Origin: Planctomycetota bacterium
GTDB taxonomy: Bacteria > Planctomycetota > Planctomycetia > Pirellulales > Pirellulaceae
Length of the DNA stretch: 64,000 nucleotides
NCBI GenBank assembly: GCA_027619595.1
Contig: JAQCHP010000006.1
Coordinates: 1-64,000 of the forward strand
Direction of reading: 5' to 3'
Both the position numbers and the translations under genes were made by a program. Shown piece after piece: positions 35,394-43,971 of this stretch. The notes under the pieces are model-generated. The model was not told where the DNA came from, did not search any database, and saw only the letters and a program-made list of their open reading frames with translations. Numbering within the stretch: position 1 is the stretch's first letter; each line of letters begins with the position of its first letter.

Positions 35394-35823
35394 CTTGGTT
35401 GGGTTCTTGGATTTCTAACCAGACTTCCATCGCCATGATACTAAACGGTGTAACAAGCTTTGGTACGGCCAACGTCAGCAGCAAAAGATTGCTTTTTTGC
35501 AAATATTCCAACACGTCCCACTTACCGAGAGAAACGAAGGAATTTTGCTGGTGGTATGGCTCCTCCATGGAGAGAGGCACATCGTTCAAAACACACTCTT
35601 GGACGGAGCGGTTATGATCGACACACAAGAGAACCTGATGCTCTGGGGAGAGGCCCGTCGGCTTCTTAAAGACGCGGGTCAGGTGTGCGCGATCCGAAGT
35701 TCGGCCCGGCATGGCGGGCCACGTTGCCGGAAATCTCAGGGGCACAACAAACTCGTCCGGGGTACCCCGATTGACGATCAAAGACCATGGGCCGGCCAAA
35801 CGAATACGATGTCCAGCGTTCAC
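35374..35823 (-). CDS. Hypothetical protein, 149 aa
   Basis: No family recognised. It starts at GTG 35823 with AAAGGAG 10 nt upstream. The opening GHRIRLAGPWSLIVNRGTPDEF and the later EHQVLLCVDHNRSVQECVLNDVPL suggest a beta-sandwich, as in the sugar-binding domain of glycoside hydrolases. Hydrophobic strand LLLLTLAVPKLVTPFSIMAMEVWLEI near the end. No signal peptide. It overlaps the DUF1080 gene start by 20 bp and lies 53 bp behind the prepilin-type gene, so all three may be one transcript. Confidence 0.6.
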   Translation of the reverse strand: MNAGHRIRLAGPWSLIVNRGTPDEFVVPLRFPATWPAMPGRTSDRAHLTRVFKKPTGLSPEHQVLLCVDHNRSVQECVLNDVPLSMEEPYHQQNSFVSLGKWDVLEYLQKSNLLLLTLAVPKLVTPFSIMAMEVWLEIQEPNQGVADAT

Positions 35824-36480
35824 GTCGAAATACTCCTTTACTCCAGATTGACTCCTGAATCCTCAGCCGATTCCGCTCAGGGCCCTAGCCCTTCCGTAAA
35901 GTCGGCCACGATACTCGCCTGCCGGACCTGTCGTGTATTGAATTCAAAAACACGGACAGAAACCTCGATACCACGCAGATCGGCCGAGTACGGAGGAGCG
36001 GTTTCGAACTCGCCGCTGTCATCGACGCCGTTCTGGTTGTCATCGTCCAGGCCATTTGTGCCGCGGTCGGCGACGACGTTCGGGCCAGGAGGGGCATAAC
36101 TGCCATTTTGTTGAGCATGCCCGTCTCGTTCGTACGATCGTGGCCACGTGTCGTAGAAGCCACGAATGCTTGAGGTGTCCCACTTGTTATTTATTTTTAG
36201 CCATCCAGATCGCCTCGCTGGTACGGTGGAGAACTCCGACCTAAATGGCGGCAATGGCGGCGATTGATCGTCGACAACGTTGGGTTGGTCGTTCGCATAA
36301 CTGAGATCCACGTAGGCACCCCGCCATTGTTGTCTACGCTTCTGAGGATCGTTATCGTACCCCGGATCACTTGGCGCGACAGCAAGCGTCCCGCCTGCCA
36401 ACTGCAACGGAGCCGTCGGATCGAACGCCTTGACGTCAAACGCCAGTGTATCCGCTAACGACAAATATTCACTAAGTCGA

Positions 36481-36570
36481 TTGGGATCTACGAGCAAATC
36501 GACGCGCTGACTGGGATCTACGAGCAAATTGGCGAGCAGAATGGGATCTACGAGCAACTTGGCGAGCTGA
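36481..36570. repeat. 30-bp coding tandem repeat
   Basis: Three units at a period of 30 bp, each containing GGGATCTACGAGCAA (at 36483, 36513, 36543). In the minus-strand protein they encode repeats of the LLVDPxxxxx type (LLVDPILLAN, LLVDPSQRVD). Lies inside the frameshifted pseudopilin gene. Confidence 0.85.
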
Positions 36571-37064
36571 TTGGTATACCGAAGACGTTCCAACCGAAGC
36601 GGAAACGGAAAACTATTCGGTCCTTCCCCAAATTGCCCCAGGTGAGCGTACCGATTCTCCCGCAGGGTTAGATCGACCAAACTATTCGCACGCAGAACCG
36701 CAGTGGATGGATCGTTTGGATCGGTGCGAACCATTCGTACGGACAAATCATTGTCGCGAACAAATCTGAAAGGGTCTATTGGCGCTGCTGTGATTTCAAT
36801 ATCGGGCCGCACCAACAGCATGCGACGGTAGATATGGAAATTGCCCCGTGAGTCCGGTTCCGACCACCAAACGACTTCCGCTTCTTGTGACTCGATCGTA
36901 TGTCGTGGTCCGCCTGGTACGTGTTGATAAAACACTTGTTCAGTGCCTGTGGGGAATTGAAAACCAGACTACCTATCAACTGCCCCGAAAACGGCTTACC
37001 CGAAGTTCGTACCGTAAACATCAAAACGTCGTCCCGATCCCCCTTAGTCGTCATGGCGTTCCTA

Positions 37065-37112
37065 GGATTCCCTTGGGAATCGGTAACAGGATTCCCTTGG
37101 GAATCGATAACA
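37065..37112. repeat. 24-bp tandem repeat with palindrome
   Basis: Two units (37065-37088 and 37089-37112), each with the perfect palindrome GATTCCCTTGGGAATC. They encode VIDSQGNP/VTDSQGNP in the pseudopilin. The second unit differs at one base. Confidence 0.85.
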
Positions 37113-37798
37113 GGATGGAAATCGGCATCTGCTCGATTCATTGGGTCAACTTGCGTAAACGTCGCGACCGGCAAGAGCGAATTCAATAGGTTATCACCGT
37201 CACCGTCGAGGGGAATTTGTCCATCGCCATCGACATCCCGATCGGTAGCGATTCCTTCGATGAGTTCGAAGTATCCGGGGGCGGCCTCGGGATCGGCATA
37301 CGAGCGTACGGTCACGGTACGACTGTCGAGATCTTCTTGCAGTTGGCTCAAGAAGGTCCGCAATTGCCCAGACATCTCAAGAATTGCTTTTGTGTCTCGA
37401 ACGTTGTCCCCCAGCATCTGAAAGACGCGTACGAGGGCAAAGACGACGATCAGCGTCAACACTACAGCGATGAGCATCTCGATGAGCGTCAGCCCGCGTC
37501 GAGCCCTTCGTATGGAATCGGTAGACGTGTTTGGCAACGGTGGATGGAACGATCCCGCCATGAAATAAGCCTTCCTAAGCGCGACAACGTACGGACATCT
37601 ATTAAAGAGATCTACTTCTTGGCCCGCACGCCATGCACCGAGACCGATCACAACGGATATCTCCGTCGCGTGTCTGCTTGCCTCAGATTCGCCTGCCCTG
37701 CCCGGTACCCTTCCATTTCACCGCGCCAGCCCCAAAATGTCAAGCCGCAAGGGTTGCGACGAGGCATGCACAACAACGTTGTCCCTCTGTTTCAGCTT

Positions 37799-39622
37799 CT
37801 ACCTGATCTCAATTCGAAATGGGAGCCACAACAGTACGGGCTCCTGAGTGAGCTGTTGCGATACCGCGAGATCGTGCCAAAGGTGAGCAACGCTTGGATG
37901 ACTGGCGGTAAGGCTGGAGGAGGCAGGGGACAAAGCCTGTGGATTTTCGAACATCTGTTCGAAAAAATTCTTGGGCTGCGGCAAAATGAGGAGTTCGGCC
38001 GGTTTTTCGACGCTGAGCCCCGCCAGCCGAGCCGCTTCCTGAATTGCATCGCGCAAAGTTCCGGTGGAATCGACAAGGCCGTTGCTGGCTGCTTGGCGAC
38101 CGGTCCACAATCGCCCTTCGGCCAGTGGCCGCATCGCTTCGACCGTCTTACCACGCGATTGAGCAGCTTTGGCCACGAATTGATGGTAGACGTCCTCCAT
38201 CATGGCCTGCATGGCGGTGCGTTCGGAGGGGGAGAATTTCTCCTGTGTGCTGAATATTCCAGCGTTCTGCCCTTTCGAAATCACTTCCGTTGAAATCCCG
38301 ATCTTTTCGAACAAGCCGCCCAGGGCTAATTTTCCGCCAACAACACCAATCGACCCCGTAATCGTCCCTGGCTCCGCCAAAATCTTGTCACATCCCATGG
38401 CGATATAGTAGCCACCACTCGCGGCCATGTTGCCCATACTTGCCACGACCGGCTTCTGGCATTGAGATACTTGTTGCCAGATCAAGTCGCTCGCCAGGGC
38501 CGATCCACCGGGGCTGTCGATCCGGAGGACGATGGCAGCGACCTTGGAGTCTGCTTCCGCCTTTTGCAATGCGTCGACAATCGTGTCGCCGCCGACGGTC
38601 TCTTGGCCAAATAGATCCCCTTGGCTCTTCCCCTGCATGATGGGTCCGGTGGCGTACACCACGGCGACTTTGCCCGTATCACTTCCTCCTTTTGACTTCT
38701 GTGGTGCACTGGCAAACAGCTCTATCATTCGCAAGAAACCAGACATTCCAGAAAAGTCGGTATCGAGATTAGGTTTCCCGTAGCGACGATATTCCCGAAT
38801 TTCTGTAACTCCCAGGTCTTGCATTAACTGTGCCTCGGTTGCATCCGCATAACCAACGCGATCGATCAAGCCCCTACGGTGCGCTTCGGTCGCGGTCAGC
38901 ATGCCTTGGTCCACCGATTCCTGCACATCCTCGATCTTCAAGTTTCGGCGAAGTGCTACGTCGTGGATCAACTGATCAAACAAGTCGTCGATCAGTTGCG
39001 TAAATTGACCACGAAACTCGGGACTCATGGACGTCCGCGAATACGGTTCGGCCGCTCCTTTGTAATCGCCCACCTGCAGCATGTCGGCTTCAATTTGCAG
39101 CTTACTGAGCAGCTCCCGATAGAACATCACCTCAGCGCGTACGCCGGGAAGCAGCAAGAACGCAGATTCAGCCATCCGAATTTCATCGCAGGCCGAAGCC
39201 ACCAGATAGTCGCTCGGAGTCGCAATTTGCAATTCCGCGTACACACGTTTACCCGCATCACGCACGCGTAAAATCGCCTGCTGTAGCTCATGGATTTGTC
39301 CGCGCCCCAGCATCGTTTGTTGCGGTCGAAGCACGATGGCCAGAATTCGATCGTCGCGACAAGCTTGACCCAGTCGATCGATGAAGAGTCGCAGATTCGG
39401 CCGTAGAGTCCCCAGCAGACCTGGCGGCTCGACGCTCTCGGGCAACCTGCCAGTCAATTCTATCCAAGCCACCCCCGCCACATGAGGTATCACATCGATC
39501 GCTGCGGAAACCTCGGGCGACTCCGCCAGTGGATCCTCGCCGAACAGACTACGAGTCGGCAAGCCAACTGCCAACAGCGAAACACACAACAGAAGTCGTA
39601 ACATCAACGGTTGATTGACCAT
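37799..39622 (-). CDS. sppA: Signal peptide peptidase SppA (protease IV type)
   Basis: A 607-aa serine protease with an N-terminal signal-anchor (residues about 1-28). It has two S49 half-domains: about 55-290 and 325-560. The general-base Lys is visible in GDYKGAAEPYSR, and the nucleophile Ser in MGNMAASGGYYIAMG, in the order known for the 67-kDa SppA. The enzyme degrades remnant signal peptides in the membrane. The C-terminal region after about 575 is Ser/Ala-rich and short. Its 5' end faces lexA; 242 bp separate the two starts. Confidence 0.9.
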   Translation of the reverse strand: MVNQPLMLRLLLCVSLLAVGLPTRSLFGEDPLAESPEVSAAIDVIPHVAGVAWIELTGRLPESVEPPGLLGTLRPNLRLFIDRLGQACRDDRILAIVLRPQQTMLGRGQIHELQQAILRVRDAGKRVYAELQIATPSDYLVASACDEIRMAESAFLLLPGVRAEVMFYRELLSKLQIEADMLQVGDYKGAAEPYSRTSMSPEFRGQFTQLIDDLFDQLIHDVALRRNLKIEDVQESVDQGMLTATEAHRRGLIDRVGYADATEAQLMQDLGVTEIREYRRYGKPNLDTDFSGMSGFLRMIELFASAPQKSKGGSDTGKVAVVYATGPIMQGKSQGDLFGQETVGGDTIVDALQKAEADSKVAAIVLRIDSPGGSALASDLIWQQVSQCQKPVVASMGNMAASGGYYIAMGCDKILAEPGTITGSIGVVGGKLALGGLFEKIGISTEVISKGQNAGIFSTQEKFSPSERTAMQAMMEDVYHQFVAKAAQSRGKTVEAMRPLAEGRLWTGRQAASNGLVDSTGTLRDAIQEAARLAGLSVEKPAELLILPQPKNFFEQMFENPQALSPASSSLTASHPSVAHLWHDLAVSQQLTQEPVLLWLPFRIEIR

Positions 39623-39690
39623 AGAGAATTACCTTGGGGAGCCAAACGGTTCACTCATTCGAACAAATCCCGCGAAGTGTACATACGCAC

Positions 39691-39718
39691 TTGACTGTGT
39701 ACACAAGTATATTAGAAT
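39691..39718 (+). promoter_or_regulatory. lexA promoter with palindromic operator candidate
   Basis: TTGACT (39691-39696) and TAGAAT (39713-39718) are 16 bp apart and fit a sigma-70 promoter toward lexA. The spacer contains the perfect palindrome TGTGTACACA (39696-39705), which overlaps the end of the -35 box and may be an autoregulatory LexA site. I do not know the consensus for this phylum. The mRNA leader would be about 140 nt. Confidence 0.5.
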
Positions 39719-39864
39719 ACGACGCGACTGAAAGTCACGATCGAAATAAAATTCGTCCAAAGCAGTTTAACATTATAACGAGATGCTCCGCCAGGACGCG
39801 AAACGGCTCCGCCTCCCCTCGGACCCATCAAGAGACGGTTTCTTCAATCTAAAGGAATTCAAGC

Positions 39865-40467
39865 ATGTCGGTCATCGAATTGCTCACCAAACGCCAGCGA
39901 GCCGTGTATGATTTTGTACGCGATAAGATCCGCAATCGCGGTTACGGCCCAACGGTACGAGAAATAGGCCATCATTTTGGCATCAACAGTCCGAATGGCG
40001 TCATGTGTCACCTCAAGGCCCTGGAAAAAAAGGGGATGATCTCCCGCGAGCCGAACATGTCGCGAGCCATTCAACTTGTCGCCGATGTGGAGGATGACAA
40101 GGGGTTACCGCTCGCCGGACAGATTGCCGCCGGAGTCATGCACGAAGCGATTGAGCAGCGCGAACGGATCGATTTCGCCGCTATGTTCCGTAAGAAGAAC
40201 CAGTTCGTGCTGCGAGTCAAAGGGGACTCGATGATCGATGCTCAAATCGCCGACGAAGATTACGTGGTGGTCAAGCGGCAAAAGACTGCCAAACCAGGCC
40301 AAATGGTTGTGGCGCAAACCGATGACGGCGAGGCGACACTCAAGTACTGGTTCCCCGAAAAGAACCGGATCCGCCTGCAACCCGCCAACTCCCGGATGAA
40401 GCCGATCTACACGCGCAACGCAAACGTGGTCGGAGTGGTCGTAGGCGTGGTAAGAAAACTCAGTTAA
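39865..40467 (+). CDS. lexA: SOS response repressor LexA
   Basis: A 200-aa repressor-protease. The N-terminal winged helix (about 1-70) includes GYGPTVREIGHHFGINSPNGVMCHLKAL. The autocleavage site AAG (Ala89-Gly90) lies in LPLAGQIAAG, and the catalytic dyad is Ser122 (GDSMID) and Lys160 (TLKYWF). After RecA-ssDNA activation it cuts itself and releases DNA-repair genes. ATG 39865 has AAAGGA 8 nt upstream. A strong terminator follows at 40494. It is divergent from sppA. Confidence 0.93.
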   Translation: MSVIELLTKRQRAVYDFVRDKIRNRGYGPTVREIGHHFGINSPNGVMCHLKALEKKGMISREPNMSRAIQLVADVEDDKGLPLAGQIAAGVMHEAIEQRERIDFAAMFRKKNQFVLRVKGDSMIDAQIADEDYVVVKRQKTAKPGQMVVAQTDDGEATLKYWFPEKNRIRLQPANSRMKPIYTRNANVVGVVVGVVRKLS

Positions 40468-40493
40468 TTCAAACAACGAGGCATCAGCACAAC

Positions 40494-40525
40494 GTAGGAC
40501 GGGTCTCCAGGCCCGTCTTTTATCC
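40494..40525 (+). terminator. lexA intrinsic terminator (mobile terminator repeat, copy 1)
   Basis: Stem GACGGG/CCCGTC (40498-40503 and 40512-40517), 8-nt loop, then TTTT: a classical intrinsic terminator 31 bp after lexA. The 32-bp block 40494-40525 is identical, in inverse orientation, to 43933-43964. Confidence 0.85.
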
Positions 40526-40568
40526 CAAATAACTCAACAACAACCTAGTCGCACCGATACGAAGCGGA

Positions 40569-42596
40569 CTACTTTCGAACTCGGACAACCGTGTTATCTA
40601 AGGGGCCGGCGCGGTCTGGGTTCTCAGGATCATGCGTCCACTGATCCCCATTGATGACAAATTTGTATTCGTGGATACCCTTATTCATCGTAATCGTGGC
40701 AGTAAACAGTGCATCGCCATCCGGGCAGTTCATCGGGTGACGCTCTTTATTCCAATCATTGAATGATCCTGCAACAGCGACTGTCTTTGTGTTCTTATTG
40801 CCTTGATATCGAAAGGTAACCAAGAACTCGCCATCAACCAACTCCACTTTTGGAAATTCACTTTTGCTCACGTTCGGCCCCAAGGTTGTCACTAAGGTGC
40901 CGAGCATCATTTCGTCCCAAGTTTGATCACCCCAACTTACATTGGCTGTGGGATCGGGGTTGACAAGATTCTGTGCGGAATTGTCGAAGACGCCGTAACA
41001 CATGATCACGGTATTCATGGGCATCAGTTTAGGATGTTTCAATACGTACGAATTCTGCCAATTGAAATCGTAGCGCGGTACGTCCAACAGAATCTCCTTT
41101 GTCTTGTCTGGATATTTGGCAACAAAGCGGAACGAGCGGCCGCGATAGTGCATATGCGGCTGTAGTGCGTGAACTAAAGTCTCTTGAGTGAATCGGTAAC
41201 CGGCTACGACCTGATAGTCCTTGGCGCCAGCGGGGATTGTAAAGTCGAGATTAGCTGCGGCATTGATTTTGATCTCCTTTACAGTCTCGTTCGGATCCGC
41301 AAATATCAAACCGACCTCACTTTGGTCGAACTGTTCTATTCCCGTCGGCGTGTAGTGAACCTGAAATCCAAGCTTTGAGCCCGCTGGGACAAAACGAGCT
41401 AAGCCGTCCTGCGGCGCGCCAGCGGGAACCCCCGGAGCAAATGCCGCGACCATGTTGAATAACGGATCTTCGGCATTCGGTTGATCTCGACCTGGCGGTA
41501 AATAGAACAAGAATATGTGATGGACCACCGATCTGTTTCCAGGACGCACTTCGGAAGCGGTGATCCATACGTCTTCGTCAAAATTCGTATCGACGTAGAA
41601 GTATTGGTAAGGCACGATACCTTTGGCCGGCACTTTGAATTGCTCGGGCATCTTGAGGATCAAGTCCGGCTTACCAATTTGCCATTTTTCTTCGAAGTGA
41701 ACTGGTTTGGGCAACTGAGATGGGTCGCCTTTCGGAACACCGTTCTTGACCCAGGCGTAGAATGTCTCTTTCTCTTCATCGGTCATGCGGGCGTCGTTCA
41801 GAAACTCGCCATGTTCCGGGCTGGCGTGCCATGGTGGCATGCGCCCGTCGCTCATGACTTCGCAAATCGTGTCGGCCCAACAAATCACCTCTTCGTAGTC
41901 TAGCAGTGAAAACGGCGCGATCTGTGCAGGGCGGTGGCAGCGCACACAATGCTTCTGCAACAACCGGGAGATTTGGTTTGAGTAGGTGATGTCGCCTGTG
42001 GGCTCACGATGGATTACACGACCGATATGACAACCGACTGCCTCGACAAAAGGTAAGGAGACTTGTTCGCCTGACAATAACTCATCAATCGCAATGGCCA
42101 AATCCTGACGATCGCAACCTGGTCGGGCATAGCCGACTCCATATTGGTCGTCGATACGTCCCCGATAGCGAACGACTCGCTTCTCATCGAGCAAGAATGA
42201 CTCCGGAGTACGCTTTGCGCCGAATTGATCAGCGACTTTGTTGCCTACGTCTTTAAGCAACGGAAACTCGATTTTGTTGATGCGTGCATAGTGTCCAATT
42301 TCGAGTAGAGTATCTTGTGCATTCGAATTGACACCGACGAACTAGACAGCTTGATCCTTGTACTGCTCTGCCAATTCCACCAACCTCGTTGCATAGAGTT
42401 TGGCGAGTGGGCAATCTGTCCCTAGGAAGACTACCACGATGACCTTACTCTCTGCCCATTCATCCAAAGAATGTTTCGAACCCAGGTGATCGGACAGCGT
42501 GAAGTTTTGGATAGTCCTACCGACGGATTCCTCAGCAAGAACCATTGAAATAGGGAGAAGGAGCATGAAAAACACGACCGCAACAATGGCTTTCAT
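40569..42596 (-). pseudogene. Multidomain redoxin/cytochrome/monooxygenase-like protein, cut by in-frame TAG
   Basis: The gene starts at ATG 42596 (GGAG upstream) with a signal peptide (LLPISMVLA). A redoxin domain (KVIVVVFLGTDCPLAKLYATRL) runs until TAG 42342-42344. The same frame continues immediately as FVGVNSNAQDT... KDVGNKVADQFGAKRTPESFLLD, the rest of the redoxin. Then come a c-type heme site (QKHCVRCHRPAQIAPFS), a copper-dependent monooxygenase-like C-terminal domain (VVHHIFLFYLPPG ... LQPHMHYRGRSFRF) and a CBM48-type domain (KTVAVAGSFNDWN). The intact length would be 675 residues. A single TAG splits it into 84- and about 563-aa pieces; the second piece has its own apparent start at 42260. 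Periplasmic redox role likely. Confidence 0.8.
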
Positions 42597-42814
42597 AACA
42601 AACTCCGAATTGACCCGTGAGGTTTTCAGCCAACGAAATGCAATTCTAGCTTCGAGTTTCCCGCAGCACTGTTGACGGCTGCTTGATTCTAACAAGGTGT
42701 ATGGCTTGGTTTCAAATGACTCCGTTATCGACTTTGCCAGATCCTGCTTTAAGAGGTAAAGGCCATTTGCGTAAACGACGAAGGTAACCCGGCGGCGGCC
42801 CGAAACCGCTGCTT

Positions 42815-43303
42815 TCAGAATCCGCCCGACGCGCCGCGCGATTCAACCACCTTGTTCGGTGACGTGCGTTGTTGGTTCCGACGGCTGGAAGGCGTCAAAA
42901 CCACATTCACTCCCTGCATGACGGACGGGCGATTCTCTTCGTTGCGTTTTACTGCATAAACATATTCCTGCCGTTTAGGAAACACGTACTCGGCCAGAGA
43001 GGGGGGGTCTTCTTCCCACCATTGCATATGGATCGCACCGCTCTCAAACCACCACCTGCCAGCATAGTTATCGTTCGCGTCGAGTTGACCATTTTGCATA
43101 AACGTAATCGTCCCACGCAAGTCGCCTTGAATTCCGGCCAACGCCCAGTCTCCGGAGAATTCCTGTGGACGAGAGCGTACTTTCAGTTGGTGGAACTGCG
43201 CAGGCCCAAACTGAAAGACCGCGAAGTTTGCAAGGAAAATGCTGCAGATGAGAACGACGATCGTCGCCCAACGTTTCGAAATATTCTTGGACTGCAAGTT
43301 CAT
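42815..43303 (-). CDS. Hypothetical membrane-anchored protein, 162 aa
   Basis: Unknown function. It has one N-terminal membrane helix (about residues 10-32, WATIVVLICSIFLANFAVFQF) and a periplasmic domain with Trp-rich beta-strands (GDWALAGIQGDLRGTITFMQNGQLDANDNYAGRWWFESGAIHMQWWEED). GGAGACAAA before ATG 43303 gives a ribosome site. A 24-bp palindrome at 43388 lies 85 bp upstream of the start, in the probable promoter region. The C-terminus (SSRRNQQRTSPNKVVES) is basic and Ser-rich. Confidence 0.6.
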   Translation of the reverse strand: MNLQSKNISKRWATIVVLICSIFLANFAVFQFGPAQFHQLKVRSRPQEFSGDWALAGIQGDLRGTITFMQNGQLDANDNYAGRWWFESGAIHMQWWEEDPPSLAEYVFPKRQEYVYAVKRNEENRPSVMQGVNVVLTPSSRRNQQRTSPNKVVESRGASGGF

Positions 43304-43387
43304 TTTGTCTCCATCTGAATGGCACCCTGTTGGCATCGCCAGTCATCATCGCCGAACTTGTGTTTATACTGATCCGCACAATAACGT

Positions 43388-43411
43388 ATATTCCGCACTT
43401 GTGCAGAATAT
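43388..43411. promoter_or_regulatory. 24-bp near-perfect palindrome
   Basis: ATATTCCGCAC, TT, GTGCAGAATAT: 11-bp arms with 10 matching positions. It lies in the upstream region of the 162-aa gene (minus strand, start 43303) and has the size of a dimeric repressor operator. No T-run follows, so a terminator is unlikely. Confidence 0.55.
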
Positions 43412-43755
43412 CATGCCAAAGCGGAAACGACGTAAGTGTAATTTTATGCGTGCGTTCCGCCGATTGTAAGTTTCAAAAGGGGTGATAGATGGTTTCGGTA
43501 GAGCACCCTGACTCCACCTCGATTGCCAACACGTCCACTAAGCTCCAGTACTCACCGGTCTTACCTTAGGATACGTCGCGGTCCCCCGGAGGATCACGCA
43601 GAAGTTTTTTTCAGAATTCTTTGGCAAGCGCCAGCAGGCCGATCAGCTCTTGGCAAATGCACACGTTGGCCGCCTTTTACCGACATTTCTGATTTGGGTG
43701 TATCTAGACCGCGGCGAATTTCTCTCAGTTTTCCATCACTTGAACCTCTCAAGCG

Positions 43756-43920
43756 TCATACTCCATCCATGATCATTGGCGGCGGGATCGCCAGCCGCGC
43801 GATGCGGTCGAAGATCGCGGCAAACAAGTTGCGCGTCACCGCTACCTCGGCCAGTTGAAAGTACACGTACTTCGAGTGCCGTGTCGCCGTCGACCCGATT
43901 TTGATGAGCGACCGGGAACT
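43756..43920 (-). pseudogene. IS1380-family transposase, 3' remnant
   Basis: Reading the minus strand from 43920 to the TGA at 43756-43758 gives SRSLIKIGSTATRHSKYVYF, then QLAEVAVTRNLFAAIFDRIARLAIPPP. This is the C-terminal end of IS1380 transposases as I recall it (KIG..., YV.FQ.AEVAVPR). Only about 54 aa remain; no start. The catalytic domain is missing, so it is inactive. Confidence 0.6.
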
Positions 43921-43932
43921 TGACACACTTAT

Positions 43933-43964
43933 GGATAAAAGACGGGCCTGGAGACCCGTCCTAC
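43933..43964 (-). terminator. Intrinsic terminator (mobile terminator repeat, copy 2)
   Basis: On the minus strand: GACGGG, 8-nt loop, CCCGTC, then TTTT. It begins 8 bp after the CAP-protein stop at 43972. It is the exact reverse complement of 40494-40525. Confidence 0.85.
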
Positions 43965-43971
43965 ATTTCCC

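Larger units (their letters stand above)
35877..37561 (-). pseudogene. Frameshifted prepilin-type (pseudopilin) gene
   Basis: The N-terminal part starts at ATG 37561 (AGGAAGG upstream) and has a type IV prepilin leader RRARRGLTLIEMLIAVVLTLIVVFALVRVF, where the Glu5-like residue and hydrophobic helix follow the cleavage site. It then runs to KPFSGQLIGSLVF at about 36965. From there the product continues in another frame as QFPTGTEQVFYQHVPGG and on to TEGLGP at 35877. The two halves belong together: the second half lacks a start, and adding one base to the A4 run at 36960-36963 (T4 on the minus strand) would restore one frame of about 560 aa. Either a real frameshift or a homopolymer error. Secretion or pilus role unknown. 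Confidence 0.75.

Noticed and set aside
37065-37112. Direct repeats that could suggest a CRISPR array
   Set aside because: Repeats are adjacent without spacers, lie in a coding frame and number two; they encode SQGNP repeats.
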